From Adenophora triphylla var. japonica (taxonomy: Eukaryota > Streptophyta > Magnoliopsida > Asterales > Campanulaceae): a DNA stretch of 64,000 bases. Below the pieces are notes generated by a model. The model saw only the letters and a program-made list of their open reading frames with translations. It was not told where the DNA came from and did no database searches. The first letter of the stretch is position 1. Each line of letters begins with the position of its first letter. Made by a program: the position numbers and the translations under genes. Location: the NCBI GenBank assembly GCA_022495995.1, contig JAFEMH010000751.1:434001-498000 (forward strand), read 5' to 3'. Below are positions 44,356 to 55,785 of this stretch, one piece after another.

Positions 44356-45518
44356 TCAAGAGGCGAGAGCTTCCTGGTTATCGCTGGGGCTGGCCTGGGC
44401 ATCTAGGGCAGCTTGGGCAGCATCTTTGGCATTTTTGAGCGCCTTGCCTTTCGCGCTAATGAGATCGGCCCAAAGAGTTAAGGCATCTGGTTCAGCCATG
44501 GCGCGAACCTCCTAAACAGGCTTGCCCAAAAGTCGATCCTCAGCCGCTACAAACAGGTTCAGACCACCAGTTGGTGACCAAATCATGAGTTATGGCGGGG
44601 ATATCGCCTGCGCTGGCCGCGGCCGCCCGTATGAAGTGAATCAAGGCCTTGTCATGCAACTCTATGGATTCCATTTCGGCTTTGGCTTTGGCCTCAATCA
44701 GATCGTCTTTAAGTTGGGCATTCAGGGTTTGGTTCTTGAGATCATTCTCCTTTGTCGCTTCAAGTTCAGCTGCTAGGAGTTTGTTCTGCTCCTCCAGTCT
44801 TAGTGTTTGAGCCTCCATCTCGCCTCGGAGCTCCTTCTCAGTCTGTTCAAAGTTTTTCTGAGCTTCATCAGCTTTGATTTTCGCTGCTTGAAGGGCAGCG
44901 ACTTCTTGTTCCCACAGCAAAAGCCTGTTCTTATATATATTTTTTTTGTCATTAGGAGCCCGCTTAAGGGATTTCTCGCTTATTTCTAGCTCAGTTGACA
45001 AATGGCGACATCTATTCCTCTTCCCATAAAGAACGCTTGCTGTTCATAGTGAAACTAAGTGTGATTAGTAAAATAGCGAGAAATAGAATAAATGTAATGG
45101 CAGCGAGAATGAGGACTTACGCCACTGAGATAGAGGTCGGCATCGTTCGCAGCATAGTCCACATCCAAGTCCTCATTTTCTCGGACCCTTTGTGGCATAC
45201 TGGAGCGTTGAATGATGCCGCCCCCAAGCATGGTGTTGCTTTGGTTTCTAGATCGAAGGTTCAGATTGGGTAAATCAGGAAAGCGCCAATCTCTCGACTA
45301 AGCTCGAGAAGGCTGTCATCGTCTGAAGGCATTTGAAAGCCCGCCTGGAGCCAACTTGTGATATGGGATTCAGTGGATTCAGTAGGGGCAGGCTCTTTAG
45401 TTTGTTCAGAGGATGCGCCATCAATGGGGTGGGATCATTTGTGAGGGCGAGAATTGTGACTTTGACGGGGTTCAGTAGATTCGGTAGTTGGAGCGACATC
45501 AGTTGCTGGGGGCTCTTG
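44356..45518 (-). pseudogene. V antisense ORF, C-terminal part (coiled coil)
   Basis: The reading is 45518 to 44356 on the minus strand, with two or three frameshifts. The core (44540-45001) is a long Glu/Lys/Leu/Ala-rich heptad region likely to form a coiled coil (KNFEQTEKELRGEMEAQTLR, EEQNKLLAAELEATKEN). The end reads ISAKGKALKNAKDAAQAALD before the TGA at 44356-44358. Long C-terminal coiled coils are typical of the putative gypsy-type transposon protein family (PF04195-like), whose N-terminal part lies at 60432-61751. Confidence 0.6.
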
Positions 45519-46641
45519 TGCTAGGTTTTGGGGTTACAAACGCAGCGGAAGAATCTTTATAAATCAACAAAACCCTAGCCCTTGAATTCGTCTAGCATGA
45601 AGAGATGAAGAACATGAAATAGATTTACATACCTTGAATGTGATTATGTTAGTTCAAAACGGATCTCAAAATTCAACCTTTGAATTTGATGATGATACTT
45701 GGATCATCTTCTTCCTTATTCTACCTTGGTGATGAATCAACAATGGAGATCCTCAAGCTTTGGAGATAAAGTAACCTCCCTCTAATGGTGATCCACACGC
45801 GAACGAACCAATTACACTTCTTGTAGGATTGCTAGATGATCCTCCCGATTATTGAATCAATTTTCAATAATCAATGACAAAAAAATGGAATTATTTGCGA
45901 TTTATTTGATTTTGATTCTCAATCAAAGATCAAATCTTTAGAGTTTCATAAACCCTAGGCTTAGATGTGTTTTTGGGTGCAAGAACAATTGTAATAATAT
46001 CAACATATAAATCCTAACAATTAGGGAAGAATCCTTGTCCAAAACCAAAACCAATCTGTAGGAGGAAATCGTGTATGGGCTGAAATTCACTAAGGGCACG
46101 ACTCGTGCTCCTGGGCACGACTCATGCCACGAGTCGTTCTAGCTAGTCACGAGTGTTTTAAGCCCAATTTCAGTCATACCACGACTCGTGACAATTTTAT
46201 CACTCGTGCTGATCCAGGGAATGAGTCGTGCCCAAGGGCACGAGTCGTGCCCAATCCCACAAGGTCAAAATGTCAACGAGTTAACCATTATTGCCCAAAA
46301 CGCAGTTGTGCTGCTCCTGTCACAAGTCGTGACCCTTGGCACGAGTCGTGACCCAAGGCACAAGTAGTGCTCCTGGTCACGAGTCGTGCCAGAACAAAAA
46401 ATACATAATTTTCAGCCAATGATCAAATTCGTTCTTTGTGTGTGACTCAGTAGGAATTATATTTATGTTGGTAGTGAGTCGAAAGATCGACCTCACAAGA
46501 TATAAATGATTTCTACCAAACCATTATATCCACCCAATTAATATAACATCAACGCTTGATTCCTTGATAGATCAAATGTCACAATCCCTTTGTCCACTAT
46601 GTAAAATTGAACATGAGTCATGGTCCATGTCAACTCACATT
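45519..46641 (-). repeat. C2 3' LTR, distal piece
   Basis: This aligns to 57655-58768 of the 5' LTR. It contains about a dozen GCACGACTCGTGC-type motifs between 46096 and 46390. The TATA position is degenerate (gtaataatatc near 45990). Confidence 0.75.
46096..46390 (-). promoter_or_regulatory. C2 LTR motif cluster (distal piece)
   Basis: Copies of GCACGA-N-TCGTGC (13 bp with one central base) and half-degenerate forms (cacgagtcgtgacc, cactcgtgctg) are packed in 300 bp. Equivalent clusters are at 58229-58520 and 59287-59578. Confidence 0.65.
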
Positions 46642-47549
46642 CGGGAGTTGTAATTTAAATTATTTATTTCTCTCTCTCTCCTTTATGTGGAACTATGACG
46701 GCCTGAGTCTTCCTAATTTGGAAGAAACGTAGGCAACCACTTGGTGCGGCCACTATCTGTTTTCCTTTTGATTTTTCAAAAAAAAAAAAAAACTCTCTAT
46801 TTTACTCTATCACCTAGATTGACTATCACACACGCGCACTCATATTATAATTGTCATTGCACTGCATACCCTCTATAAACCCGGGACCCACACTAAGGAC
46901 GGATGACGGTAACCACCTAGTCGCCGGTCTCTCCGAAGTTGGATCATCCCACTCCGCGTATTCAATCCATCAAGATTGTCATATCGCGGGGAGCCTAGCC
47001 TTCCAGCCCTGAATCGCCACATATCATGTAGATTGACTTTTTAAGACACTCCGTGACCGGTCGGTTTGATCTTGGAGTCCTTGTAATCCCTTGTCAAGAT
47101 CTTGTTTTGTGCAATAAGCCATGGAAAAGAAATCAATAAATATGTCGCTTCGGAATTGTCCCTTCAGAAACGTCCCTACGGTTGTCCCTTCGGATTTGCC
47201 CCTAAAAAGAGAAAATTTTCTCACCAAATTATTGCACAAAACTCGATGTTACTTGAGATTACTCCGACCCCTAGGTCCCTAGGTTTGGATCTGAATATTA
47301 GAAACCCCCAAAACAGATGTTCCGTCCGACCAAAATTAGGATTAAAATCAGAAAATTATGACTTTCCGTGGCGAAGTCTCGCGCGAGACTACTTGTCTCG
47401 TACGAGATAAGTGTTCGGTCTTTTCGTGTTTTGACCAAAACCTTCAAACCTTTAAGCCTTCATACACCCTATTCAGCCGACTTGTTGGGACTCGATCATG
47501 GTTTAATACGGTTGCTACACGTCTAGGTCCTTCGCCAAAGCTCGACACG
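46642..47549 (+). other. U leader
   Basis: This noncoding stretch has a (TC)n run near 46672 and an A run near 46779. It carries two palindromes directly before gag: GTCTCGCGCGAGAC (47376-47389, perfect 14 bp) and TCTCGTACGAGA (47396-47407, perfect 12 bp). Confidence 0.6.
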
Positions 47550-48914
47550 ATGTCTGCTTCTCCTTCTACCACCGAGGCCGATTTCAACGATGCTAAGGTC
47601 CAACTCATCGAAGCCATGACTAGGTTGGATGAACAAAGTAAGAAAATTGATGAGCAGAATGCCCAAATGGCCGCCCTCATGAAAGAACTCCACGAGTTGA
47701 AAGTCAAGAAAGGCAAAAAGCAAAAGCAGAAAGTGGAATCCTCCTCCGATGAAGAGGAATCCTACACCAAAGTGAATAGAAAAACCAAGAAGTCAAGCAA
47801 GAAAAAGGAAGAATCCGATTCATCCTCTTCCTCATCCTCCTCCGATGATGAGGAACATACCTCCAAGGGTGCTAAAACCAAGAAAGAAGGCAGTGGTGAA
47901 ACTACTAAACTTGGTGACCATGTTACTAAGAACTACCTCGAGAAGAAACTTGCAACTCTTGAAACTTCCAAAGGGTCATTCGTTCCATTTGATCCCGATG
48001 CTCTTCAACAATCCATCACTAAGTTTCCTCGCAAGTACAAGACACCCGACATCGCCAAGTTCAATGGTACTACCTGTCCTCGAGCTCATGTTGAGACCTA
48101 CACTTGGGCCATGCTTCTAATGGGCGTTGATAACACAATCTTGGCCCAATGCTTTCCTCAAACCTTGGAAGGTGCTGCAAGGGATTGGTACATGTCTCTT
48201 CCTACGACTACAAGGCTTGATTGGTCGTCCGCATGTTTAGTCTTCCAAAGGCAGTTTGAAGATAACTCCACTTATCGCCCTACTAGGAGGGATCTTGAAC
48301 AAACCAAACAACATGCCAATGAGTCCTTTGCTGAATTTGCTAGAAGATGGAGACTCAAACTCACTGAAATCGTCGAAAGGCCTACTCCCAAAGAGCAAAT
48401 CCACATCTTCCTCCAATGCCTCCGTGATAAATTTCAAGAGAAGATCGCCGGTAATTACTTTCCTAGTTTCAATGAACTCCTCGAGTCCGGAACTAGGGTT
48501 GACGACTTCCTAAAAAGCAAAAAGAGAGAAAGTAACTTCCGCTACAACAAACCCTCTACAAGTAAGGATGCTTCAGTCAATGCCATTGCAGTCAACCGCT
48601 CCAACACCGGAAAGTATTCTGCTATCCCTCCTCCCGAAAAGAAAAAGAGGCACTACGACAAAATTGAAGGAATCACTCAAGAAGAACTCTTCGATGTGCT
48701 TGTCCAGAATGAAAAGATCAAACCAAGGGAAGGTGGTCCTCCTAAGGATATGGGTCCGAATCATGCTCATCACTTATTCTGCAAGTACCACAACTTCACT
48801 GGCCATGACACCAACTCTTGCCACCACTTGAAGGACATCATCCAAGACCTCTTTGACAATGGAGATCTAGAACGTCCCAACGTCATCACCAATCCTCTTC
48901 CTCGTACTCCATGA
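47550..48914 (+). CDS. gag: U Gag protein, intact
   Basis: This is a 454-codon ORF from the ATG at 47550. The frame is open further upstream to 47358, but residues before MSASPSTTEADF are not Gag-like. It begins with an N-terminal helix (AMTRLDEQSKKIDEQNAQMA) and then a Lys/Ser/Glu-rich charged linker including SSSSSSSSDDEE (about residues 90-110). The capsid-like retrotransposon gag domain lies at about 180-330 (AHVETYTWAMLLMGVD, GAARDWYMSLP, LVFQRQFEDN, ESFAEFARRWRLKLTEI). A C-terminal zinc-knuckle-like CKYHNFTGHDTNSCHHL is at about 428. It would form particles and bind RNA. It is the best preserved gag in the window and has no linked pol, so it must rely on other elements. Confidence 0.85.
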   Translation: MSASPSTTEADFNDAKVQLIEAMTRLDEQSKKIDEQNAQMAALMKELHELKVKKGKKQKQKVESSSDEEESYTKVNRKTKKSSKKKEESDSSSSSSSSDDEEHTSKGAKTKKEGSGETTKLGDHVTKNYLEKKLATLETSKGSFVPFDPDALQQSITKFPRKYKTPDIAKFNGTTCPRAHVETYTWAMLLMGVDNTILAQCFPQTLEGAARDWYMSLPTTTRLDWSSACLVFQRQFEDNSTYRPTRRDLEQTKQHANESFAEFARRWRLKLTEIVERPTPKEQIHIFLQCLRDKFQEKIAGNYFPSFNELLESGTRVDDFLKSKKRESNFRYNKPSTSKDASVNAIAVNRSNTGKYSAIPPPEKKKRHYDKIEGITQEELFDVLVQNEKIKPREGGPPKDMGPNHAHHLFCKYHNFTGHDTNSCHHLKDIIQDLFDNGDLERPNVITNPLPRTP

Positions 48915-51546
48915 AGAAGATGAAGCTCCAAGAAGAAACCTACACTTACCACTTTGGGGCTACAACTACCCTCTCCTTTTCTCCTTTGATAGAAGTAGAT
49001 TAGGTTTTAAATTTCTTAGTATGAACTCGAAGAGTCGTTCGTCTTTCTAGTACTTCTCACCTCCTCTAGTTTGTGTCTTCTAAACTATCGAGTCTGTTCT
49101 TAAATTTCTCAATAAATTAAAGTAATTTCCTTTTCCTAAACACTTTCCCTAAGGTTGTTCTACCTCATAATTATCATTTAATTCATGCAAAATAATGGAC
49201 CCTCCATTCCCAAAATCATCGCAAAAAAAAATAAAAAAAAATAGAGACTTCTAAGCGAGTTTAAGAGGAAAGTCATCCTTAGGAAGCTTAAGGGCTAAAC
49301 ATTACCCCTACTGAAAGTCAAAGATCAACAAACGAAGAAAGCCAAAGGCGCTGCTGTCAACATTCATCCCAAGAAGAGTGGGGCTACTCAACTCAAGGCT
49401 TTGAGAGTACAAAAATAAATGAAAAGCTCGCTAGGTCGAAACTCCTCAAATCGTCCTAGGCAAAAATAGAGCATCAAAAAAAAATGTGAGAAAGAAAAAC
49501 TCTCAAGCCTTCATCGCCCCACAACAAGGATGAAATTTCAACAAAGGCAAGAAGGACTCTCCCACAAAGAAGAGGAGTCAAGTGATACCAACACAAGTAA
49601 AAAGGATTCCTCAATATCCTCCTACATCAAGTGAAGAAGACTTTCAGTACCAAGAAAAATATTTACCCTTAAGTCATACTAATGATTGGCTTTCTCCTCA
49701 ATCATGTTTAAAAATTTCTAGATGAAGCACGGTTCATTAAAAGGTAGAACAATTTTTCTAGATCCTTGAGCCAAGTAGCGTTTCTTGTTGAGTCTAGGGG
49801 CTTCCTGTTAGCCACTCTCATACACACTCTTGAAATCTAAGCATCAAAACTGGGGCTTCCTAACCTTTCCTCCCCCAGTCAATCTCTACTTCAACTCTTC
49901 AAAATAATCAAATCAACATTAGGAGCTTTCCTCTTTGCTTCTCACTCTTATCATTAGAGAATACACTTCTCCAAAGAATCAATGCTTGGATCACCTTCCA
50001 AGAATAGAGTTCATCTCTCCTCAACTGACTTGAGATCTCATCTCTCTTTCCTCAATAAGATTCTCTCCTCTGAGTTCTCTTCGAGTTACATACTCTTCAA
50101 AAAAAAAAAAAAATGGCTCGCTAGGTTGAAAACTCGTAAAGAGCGGCCTAGGCAAAAGTTAGAGCATAAAGACGCAAAAGAGATGCCCGCTAGATTGAAA
50201 ACCCGAAAGGGCGGTCTAGGCAAAAACCAGGGTGTGCACTAAGAAAAAAAATCAAAGGTCAAAGGGAGAGTATTCTTCAATCTTCTTCATCGAGCATCAT
50301 TCGATCTTCTTCAAATCAAATCAACAAGGAGAGTCTTCTTCGACCATTTTCAAATCAAGAGAGCAGACTCACAAGCCTGTTCACAAAGTCATCTACCACC
50401 TTCAAGTAACTTGGGGCTTGAGACAATAAAGGGCCTTAGACATAAAGCCATTACGACAGTCGACAGATTTGTAGTCGTTTGCCTCCTAGAGACACGACTC
50501 AAAGAGATGTAAGAATGAAGATTCTCAGCAGACCTAGATGTGTTCACACAAGGATACTCATCGAACGAAATTCTACAACAATACAGTCTCACTGACTGGC
50601 AACAGATTCTGCAAAATCTGATTTGGTCCCGACTTGTCAAACACAAGTTCACTCACATATTTCACCCATCTCAAATACAAATCCATACACATGTCCCTAC
50701 ATTTCCATATACCATATACTCATACGTAAACTCACCACCAAAATGACTGACCGGCCATTTACACGAACAGACGTAAGCACAACCACGTAAGTCTAGTTGA
50801 ACAACTAAAATCTGGAAAAATCTACTTGGAATCTTTAAGTGCTGACAGGTACAGAAAGGTAAGAATCTTTCGGGTCTATCCGAGATCCGCATGCATATAT
50901 CCTTACATTACAGGGGCCGACAGAACCTTCATCTCAACCGACAACTTCAAGTCCGTGACCTCGGCGACAACTTCAAAGTCTGTGACGGCAGCAAACTTCA
51001 AGTCCGTGACCTCGGCGACAACTTCAAAGTCTGTGACGGCAGCAAACTTCAAGTCCGTGACCTCGGCAACAACTTCAAAGTCTGTGACGGCAGCAAACTT
51101 CAAGTCCGTGACCTCGGCGACAACTTCAAAGTCTGTGACGGCAGCAAACTTCAAGTCCGTGACCTCGGCAACCACAACAAAGTCCGTGACCTCGGCAACG
51201 ACAACAAAGTCCGTGACCTCGGCAACAACAAGCTACGTAAGTAACCTCGGACGGCGCACTTCAACAACTTCATCAACAAACCGGGTATCATTAGAATTGG
51301 GTCAAGTCCTTGATTCCTCAGTATGTTTTTACCTTTTCAAAAAAAAAATCCCTCTTCGATTTTCAAAAATGCTTTTCAAAATACCTAAAATAGCCTTTTT
51401 AGTGTTTTGGAGTCGAACTACGTTTGGTCTGATTCTCTCTTAGAGATACGTAGGCAGCCATGCGGCACGACCATCCCAATGTTCAGAATGATGTCTTTTC
51501 TATCGACGACACTTCTTCTTTCATAAGACCTGTCGCCGAGGGGCTC
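48915..51546 (+). other. U noncoding interior
   Basis: No pol homology is visible. Degenerate repeats of the form gctcgctaggttgaaaactc, then a ggcctaggcaaaa end, occur near 49425, 50113 and 50187, separated by A-rich tracts. The 51-bp array at 50941-51235 is listed separately. Confidence 0.6.
50941..51235 (+). repeat. 51-bp tandem repeat in U 3' region
   Basis: About five units start near 50945, 50996 and so on, each made of two half units (aacttcaagtccgtgacctc... and aacttcaaagtctgtgacgg...). The array ends in 24-bp half units with acaacaaagtccgtgacctc. The period is a multiple of 3, so several frames stay open by chance. Confidence 0.9.
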
Positions 51547-52592
51547 TGTAGACACCCCATTCTGAACCAATAAATCATGATTACACTACTCTTCGTCTCT
51601 CTTTTTTATTTTGATGAAAGCATATCAGTTTCGTCATGTTTCGTTAAGTTTCTAACTAACCTCGTTAGTTTTGGACCTAACTGACTAACGGAATAACTGA
51701 AGAGAGCAGAATTGTCCACAAACTGCTTTGTCTCGCACGAGATATCATATCTCGCGCGAGATATCCCCTCGACAGGATGTGTAGAAATCACTCTCCTTCT
51801 CCGTTTCAACCTCCTTTCTTGATAAACCTCATCTAATCCGGTTCTCCAATCAAATTTGAGTTCTGGAAGCTTCCTAGGAGTGTTTTACCTCTCCACCTCT
51901 ACCTCTTAAACCCCTATAAATACTTGGTGACTTCCACTGTTTCAAAGGTCCAGAATTCGACAGAACACACACAATTTATTGGTTTCTCTCCACGAAAGAT
52001 TCCTTCAAATCACTCACAAACAACTCCTAAATTCGTCCTTCAACTACGTTGATTGACGAACATCAAGGCTCAAGCCTAGCATCAAGGCGAAGCTCTGTCC
52101 GCATCAAGACTTGACTCTCATATTGAGTCAAAACCCTGCCCGAATCGCTTCTCGATCGAGAAGACATCTTAGAACCACGTTCTAAATTAAATCCTCCCCA
52201 AATGCTAGGTAAACTCCTTCACTTTTACTCTCTTCTTCTCAATCTCTCTATTGACTTTTAGAGTGGTGTAATCCCATCAAAAGGATTGGCCTAGAGTCCC
52301 TTCAATCGATGAAGGCGATCTCGAAGCATACAATCCGACATTCCTAATCAAGAAATTGATTAGGGTTTATTTGTTTTTCTTTAATTATATATATATATTG
52401 TAAAGATTGAAAACCTCTCTTTTCTTTAGCAAGACCGATCTCCGGATTGGGTGGAATGGATGCTCCTCGACCTACCCATTCCATAACCTATGCCCCGAAC
52501 TCAAATCTCTTTTCAAAATGGTTTTCCTATGTTTCCAAACGAATAATATAGGTGGCGACTCTAAAAGATAAATTTCTTTCTCACAACGCTAC
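51547..52592 (+). repeat. U 3' LTR, truncated
   Basis: The LTR begins TGTAGACACCCC after a G-rich tract (gccgaggggctc). It is cut at its right end by the junction with the C2 LTR, after a ggtggcgactct block that normally lies near the U5 end. Confidence 0.7.
51731..51922 (+). promoter_or_regulatory. U LTR promoter: 18-bp palindrome and TATA box
   Basis: TCTCGCACGAGATAT lies at 51731-51745, then the perfect 18-bp palindrome ATATCTCGCGCGAGATAT at 51747-51764. TATAAATA is at 51915-51922. Confidence 0.65.
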
Positions 52593-52787
52593 ATAATCAT
52601 CTCTATGATTATCCATTACCAACTTATACTAGTTATTCATAATAACTAGGGACGCAGGTTATTATAATAAACATGCAAATATATAATAAGCTGAATAAAA
52701 TTTCTCTATAATAAATGATAAAGACGATTACATAGCGGTTTAAGTTATAAGTCAAACATAACTAAACGCCTAGGGCATTACACCAAC
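52593..52787 (-). repeat. C2 3' LTR, proximal piece
   Basis: These are the first 195 bp of the LTR on the minus strand, from TGTTGGTGTAATGCCCTAGG at 52787. Homology to the 5' LTR stops at ataatcatctc. Confidence 0.8.
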
Positions 52788-52802
52788 AATCTCCCACTTG
52801 CA
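52788..52802 (-). promoter_or_regulatory. C2 polypurine tract
   Basis: The minus strand reads gtgcaagtgggagat directly before the 3' LTR, matching C1. Confidence 0.85.
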
Positions 52803-52813
52803 CTAAGCTCCAT

Positions 52814-53279
52814 CTATGTATCATATACCCATGGACCTAACATGACCATCATGCTTTGCTTGTGCGAGGGGCTTTGTAAGCGGATCCCCAATGTTATCAT
52901 CGGTTGATACTTTGCATATCTTAACGTCTCCCCTATCAATAAACTCTTGAATGAGATGGAAACGTCTAAGTATGTGTTTGGATGGCTAATGTAACCTTGG
53001 TTCCTTTGCTTGCGCAATGACAACATTATTGTCACAATAAAGTTCCACCGGATTAGTGATACTTGGAACAACTTCAAGATCACTAATGAACTTTTTGATC
53101 CAAACTGCCTCCTTAGCTGCATCGGATGTCGTTATATATTCGGCCTCAGTTGTAGAATCGATAATAGTACTCTGCTTGGAACTCTTCCAACATATCGCAC
53201 CTCCGTTAAGCATGAACAAAAATCCAGACTGCGATCGGAAATCATCCTTGTCGGTTTGGAAGCTTGCGTCCGTGTAACC
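52814..53279 (-). pseudogene. C2 RNase H
   Basis: Two overlapping frames cover copia-type RNase H: AICWKSSKQSTIIDSTTEAEY, AVWIKKFISDLEVV and LYCDNNVVIAQAKEP. The frame then shifts to the C-terminal end (KSLLIGETLRYAKYQ). The Ser/Thr-Glu-Ala-Glu-Tyr active segment is present. Confidence 0.75.
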
Positions 53280-54284
53280 TCATATAACAAGATCATCTTC
53301 CATCCCTCCAAAGACCAAGATCGCATCCTTAGTCATTCTTAAGTACTTAAGGATCGTCTTAACTATCATCCAATGGTTCTTACCAGGATCAGATTGGTAT
53401 CGACACGTCATGCTAAGAGCATACGAGACATCGGGTCTAGTACAAATTATGGCGTACATGATAGATCTAATAGCCGAAGCGTATGGAATATCATTCATCC
53501 TCTTTTGCTCATCAGTTGTCTTAGGACACTGATTCTTGCTAAGAGTGACACCGTGACCCATTAGCAAGTTACCTCTCTTAGAAGTTTCCATCTTGAATCT
53601 TCTAAGAACCTTGTCAATGTAAGTACTTTGACTCAAACCAATTATCGTTTTAGATCTATCTCTATAGATCTTGATGCCAAGGATGTAAGCGGCTACACCT
53701 ATATCTTTCATTGAGAAACATTTCCCTAACCAAGACTTGACAGTCTGAAGTTTAGGAATGTCGTTTCCAATGAGTAAGATATCATCGACATACAATAAGA
53801 TAAATAACACTACGCTCCCACAGAATCTGAATTTCATGTATACACAAGGTTCATCTTCGTTCTTGACAAAACCAAACTCTTTGATCTTTTCGTCAAAACG
53901 AAGATTCCAACACCTAGAAGCTTGCTTCAATCCATATATGGATCTTTGCAACTTGCATACTTTATTAGAATTTCTTGGATCGACGAAACCTTCGGGTTTT
54001 GTCATATACACATCCTCGAGTAATTTCCCATTTAGGAAAGTCGTTTTGAAATCGATTTGCCATATCTCATAGTCATAATATGCAGCTATGGCAATCAAAA
54101 TTCTAACAGACTTACGCATGGCAACAGGCGAGAAGGTTTCATCATAGTCTACACCATGAGTTTGCCTATATCCCTTTTCTACAAGCCTAGCCTTGTAAGT
54201 ATGCACCTTCCCATCCATGTCAGTCTTCTTCTTGAAGACCCACTTGCACCCTATCATTTTTACACCTTCAGGTGGCTCAATCAA
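53280..54284 (-). pseudogene. C2 reverse transcriptase
   Basis: A 334-codon open frame has GCKWVFKKKTDMDGKVHTYK, DYDETFSPVAMRKSVR, the palm YGLKQASRCWNLRF and catalytic LLYVDDILLIG (about 53779-53795). It extends to TRPDVSYALSMTCRYQ. Among copia polypeptides here it is the least damaged. Stops on both sides cut it off from integrase and RNase H. Confidence 0.85.
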
Positions 54285-54293
54285 GTTCCAAAC

Positions 54294-55785
54294 TTAATTA
54301 TCCAACATGGATTGCAATTCGGATTTCATGGCCTCCAACCATTTTGCCAAATCAAGAGTGGACATCGCCTCTTGATAGGAAGTAGGTTCATAATTCTCAA
54401 TGACTTCTACTTCATTACTTTCTGACACGAGAAATCCATATCTCTCGGGTGCGGATCGTAACCTATCCGATCTACGATGTACTTGTGGATCTTGGACCGG
54501 TTCCACAACTTCTTGTGGACTTTGTTTCGTCTCTACTAATGGTTCCATGTTATTTTCGGGTTCTTAAAATTCTTCAATATCAATTTTACTCCCACTAGTT
54601 CCTTTATTGAGAAACCGTTTATCAAGAATAGTACCATATTGAGCAACAAACAATTTGTTCTCATTGCGGTTGTAAAAGTAATACCCTTTGGTTTCCTTAG
54701 GGTAACCAACGAAAATAACCTTATCAGATTTAGGTGCTTACTTATCAGAGACAAGTCTCTTCACATAAGCTTCGCAACCCTAAATCATCATAAAATACAA
54801 ACTAGGTTATCTTTCATGCCACATCTCATGTGGGGTCTTAGGAGTCGATTTAGTAGGGACTCAATACAGTGTGACGCAGTAGTCTCTAATGCATGTCCCC
54901 AAAAGGAAATAGGAAGGTCAACTAGACTCATCATCGAAAGAACCATATCTAATAAGGTTCTATTCCTCCTCTCAGATACACCATTCCATTGTGGTGTTTT
55001 GGGTGGAGTCAACTCTGAAACAATTCCACAGTTTTTGAGATGATTGTCAAACTCTTGGCTCAAATAGTCTCCACCACGATCGGATCGAAGTGATTTAATA
55101 GTTTTGCCAAGTTGATTTTGTACTTCATTTTGAAATGTTCTAAACATCTCAAACGATTCACTTTTTGACTTCATTAGATAGACATAGCCATATCAAGATA
55201 AGTCATCGGTGAATGTAATGAAATATCGAAATTCTCTTCTAGCAATGCTACTCATTGGTCCACATACATCGGTATGTATTAGGCCCAATAAGTCACTAAC
55301 CCTTTCACTACTCTTAGTATAGGGTGGTTTGGTCATTTTTCCCAATAAACAAGATTCGCATATCTCATATGATTCATAATCATGTGAGTCTAAAAGTCCA
55401 TCCTTATGGAGTTTAGATATGCGTTTCTCATTTATATGACCAAGCCGGCAATGCCACATGAACGTGTTGTTCACGTCATTCGGTTTAGACTTCTTGTCCA
55501 TATGATAAATATCTTCAACATTACTTTGTTTCTCATCAACATCAAGAACATAAAGTCCATTAAATGAATTCTCAATACAATAAAGCATATCATTAAAATA
55601 AATATAAAATTTATTATTCTCAATAAGAAACCTAAAACCATCATTATCCAAACAAGAAACTGAAATAAGATTTTTCTCAAATTCGGAACATAGTAACAAT
55701 TGTTCAAAACAAGTACTAAGCCACTAGGTAAAGTTACATCATATGTCCCTACGGCTAATGCAGCAACTCTTGCTCCATTCCCCAC
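54294..55785 (-). pseudogene. C2 protease end, integrase and linker
   Basis: The parts, 5' to 3', are: a segment after protease (NGARVAALAVGTYDVTLPSG, from 55785) with a frameshift near 55690; pre-integrase zinc domain WHCRLGHINEKRISKLH with ESCLLGK; integrase DDE residues in LIHTDVCGPM, SLRSDRGGDYLSQEF and QWNGVSERRNRTLLDM; stops near 55193 and 54788; then the integrase C-terminus and the linker ending SYQEAMSTLDLAKWLEAMKS, followed by a TAA at about 54294. Confidence 0.8.

Larger units (their letters stand above)
46642..52592 (+). mobile_element. U: gag-only non-autonomous gypsy element (TR-GAG-like)
   Basis: It contains one intact gag gene, about 2.6 kb of noncoding and repeat-rich DNA, and an LTR from 51547 (TGTAGACACCCC) truncated at about 52592. 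No 5' LTR is recognised at the left junction, and no protease or pol is seen. The aacgtaggcaaccac block (46729) recurs as tacgtaggcagccat just before the LTR (51447); such blocks are common in Tat-like elements. The element lies inside the C2 3' LTR, replacing about 410 bp of it. Confidence 0.65.

Noticed and set aside
50826..51443. Open frames on both strands over the 51-bp array (205, 117 and 90 codons)
   Set aside because: They stay open only because the repeat period is a multiple of three. There is no recognisable domain or start context.
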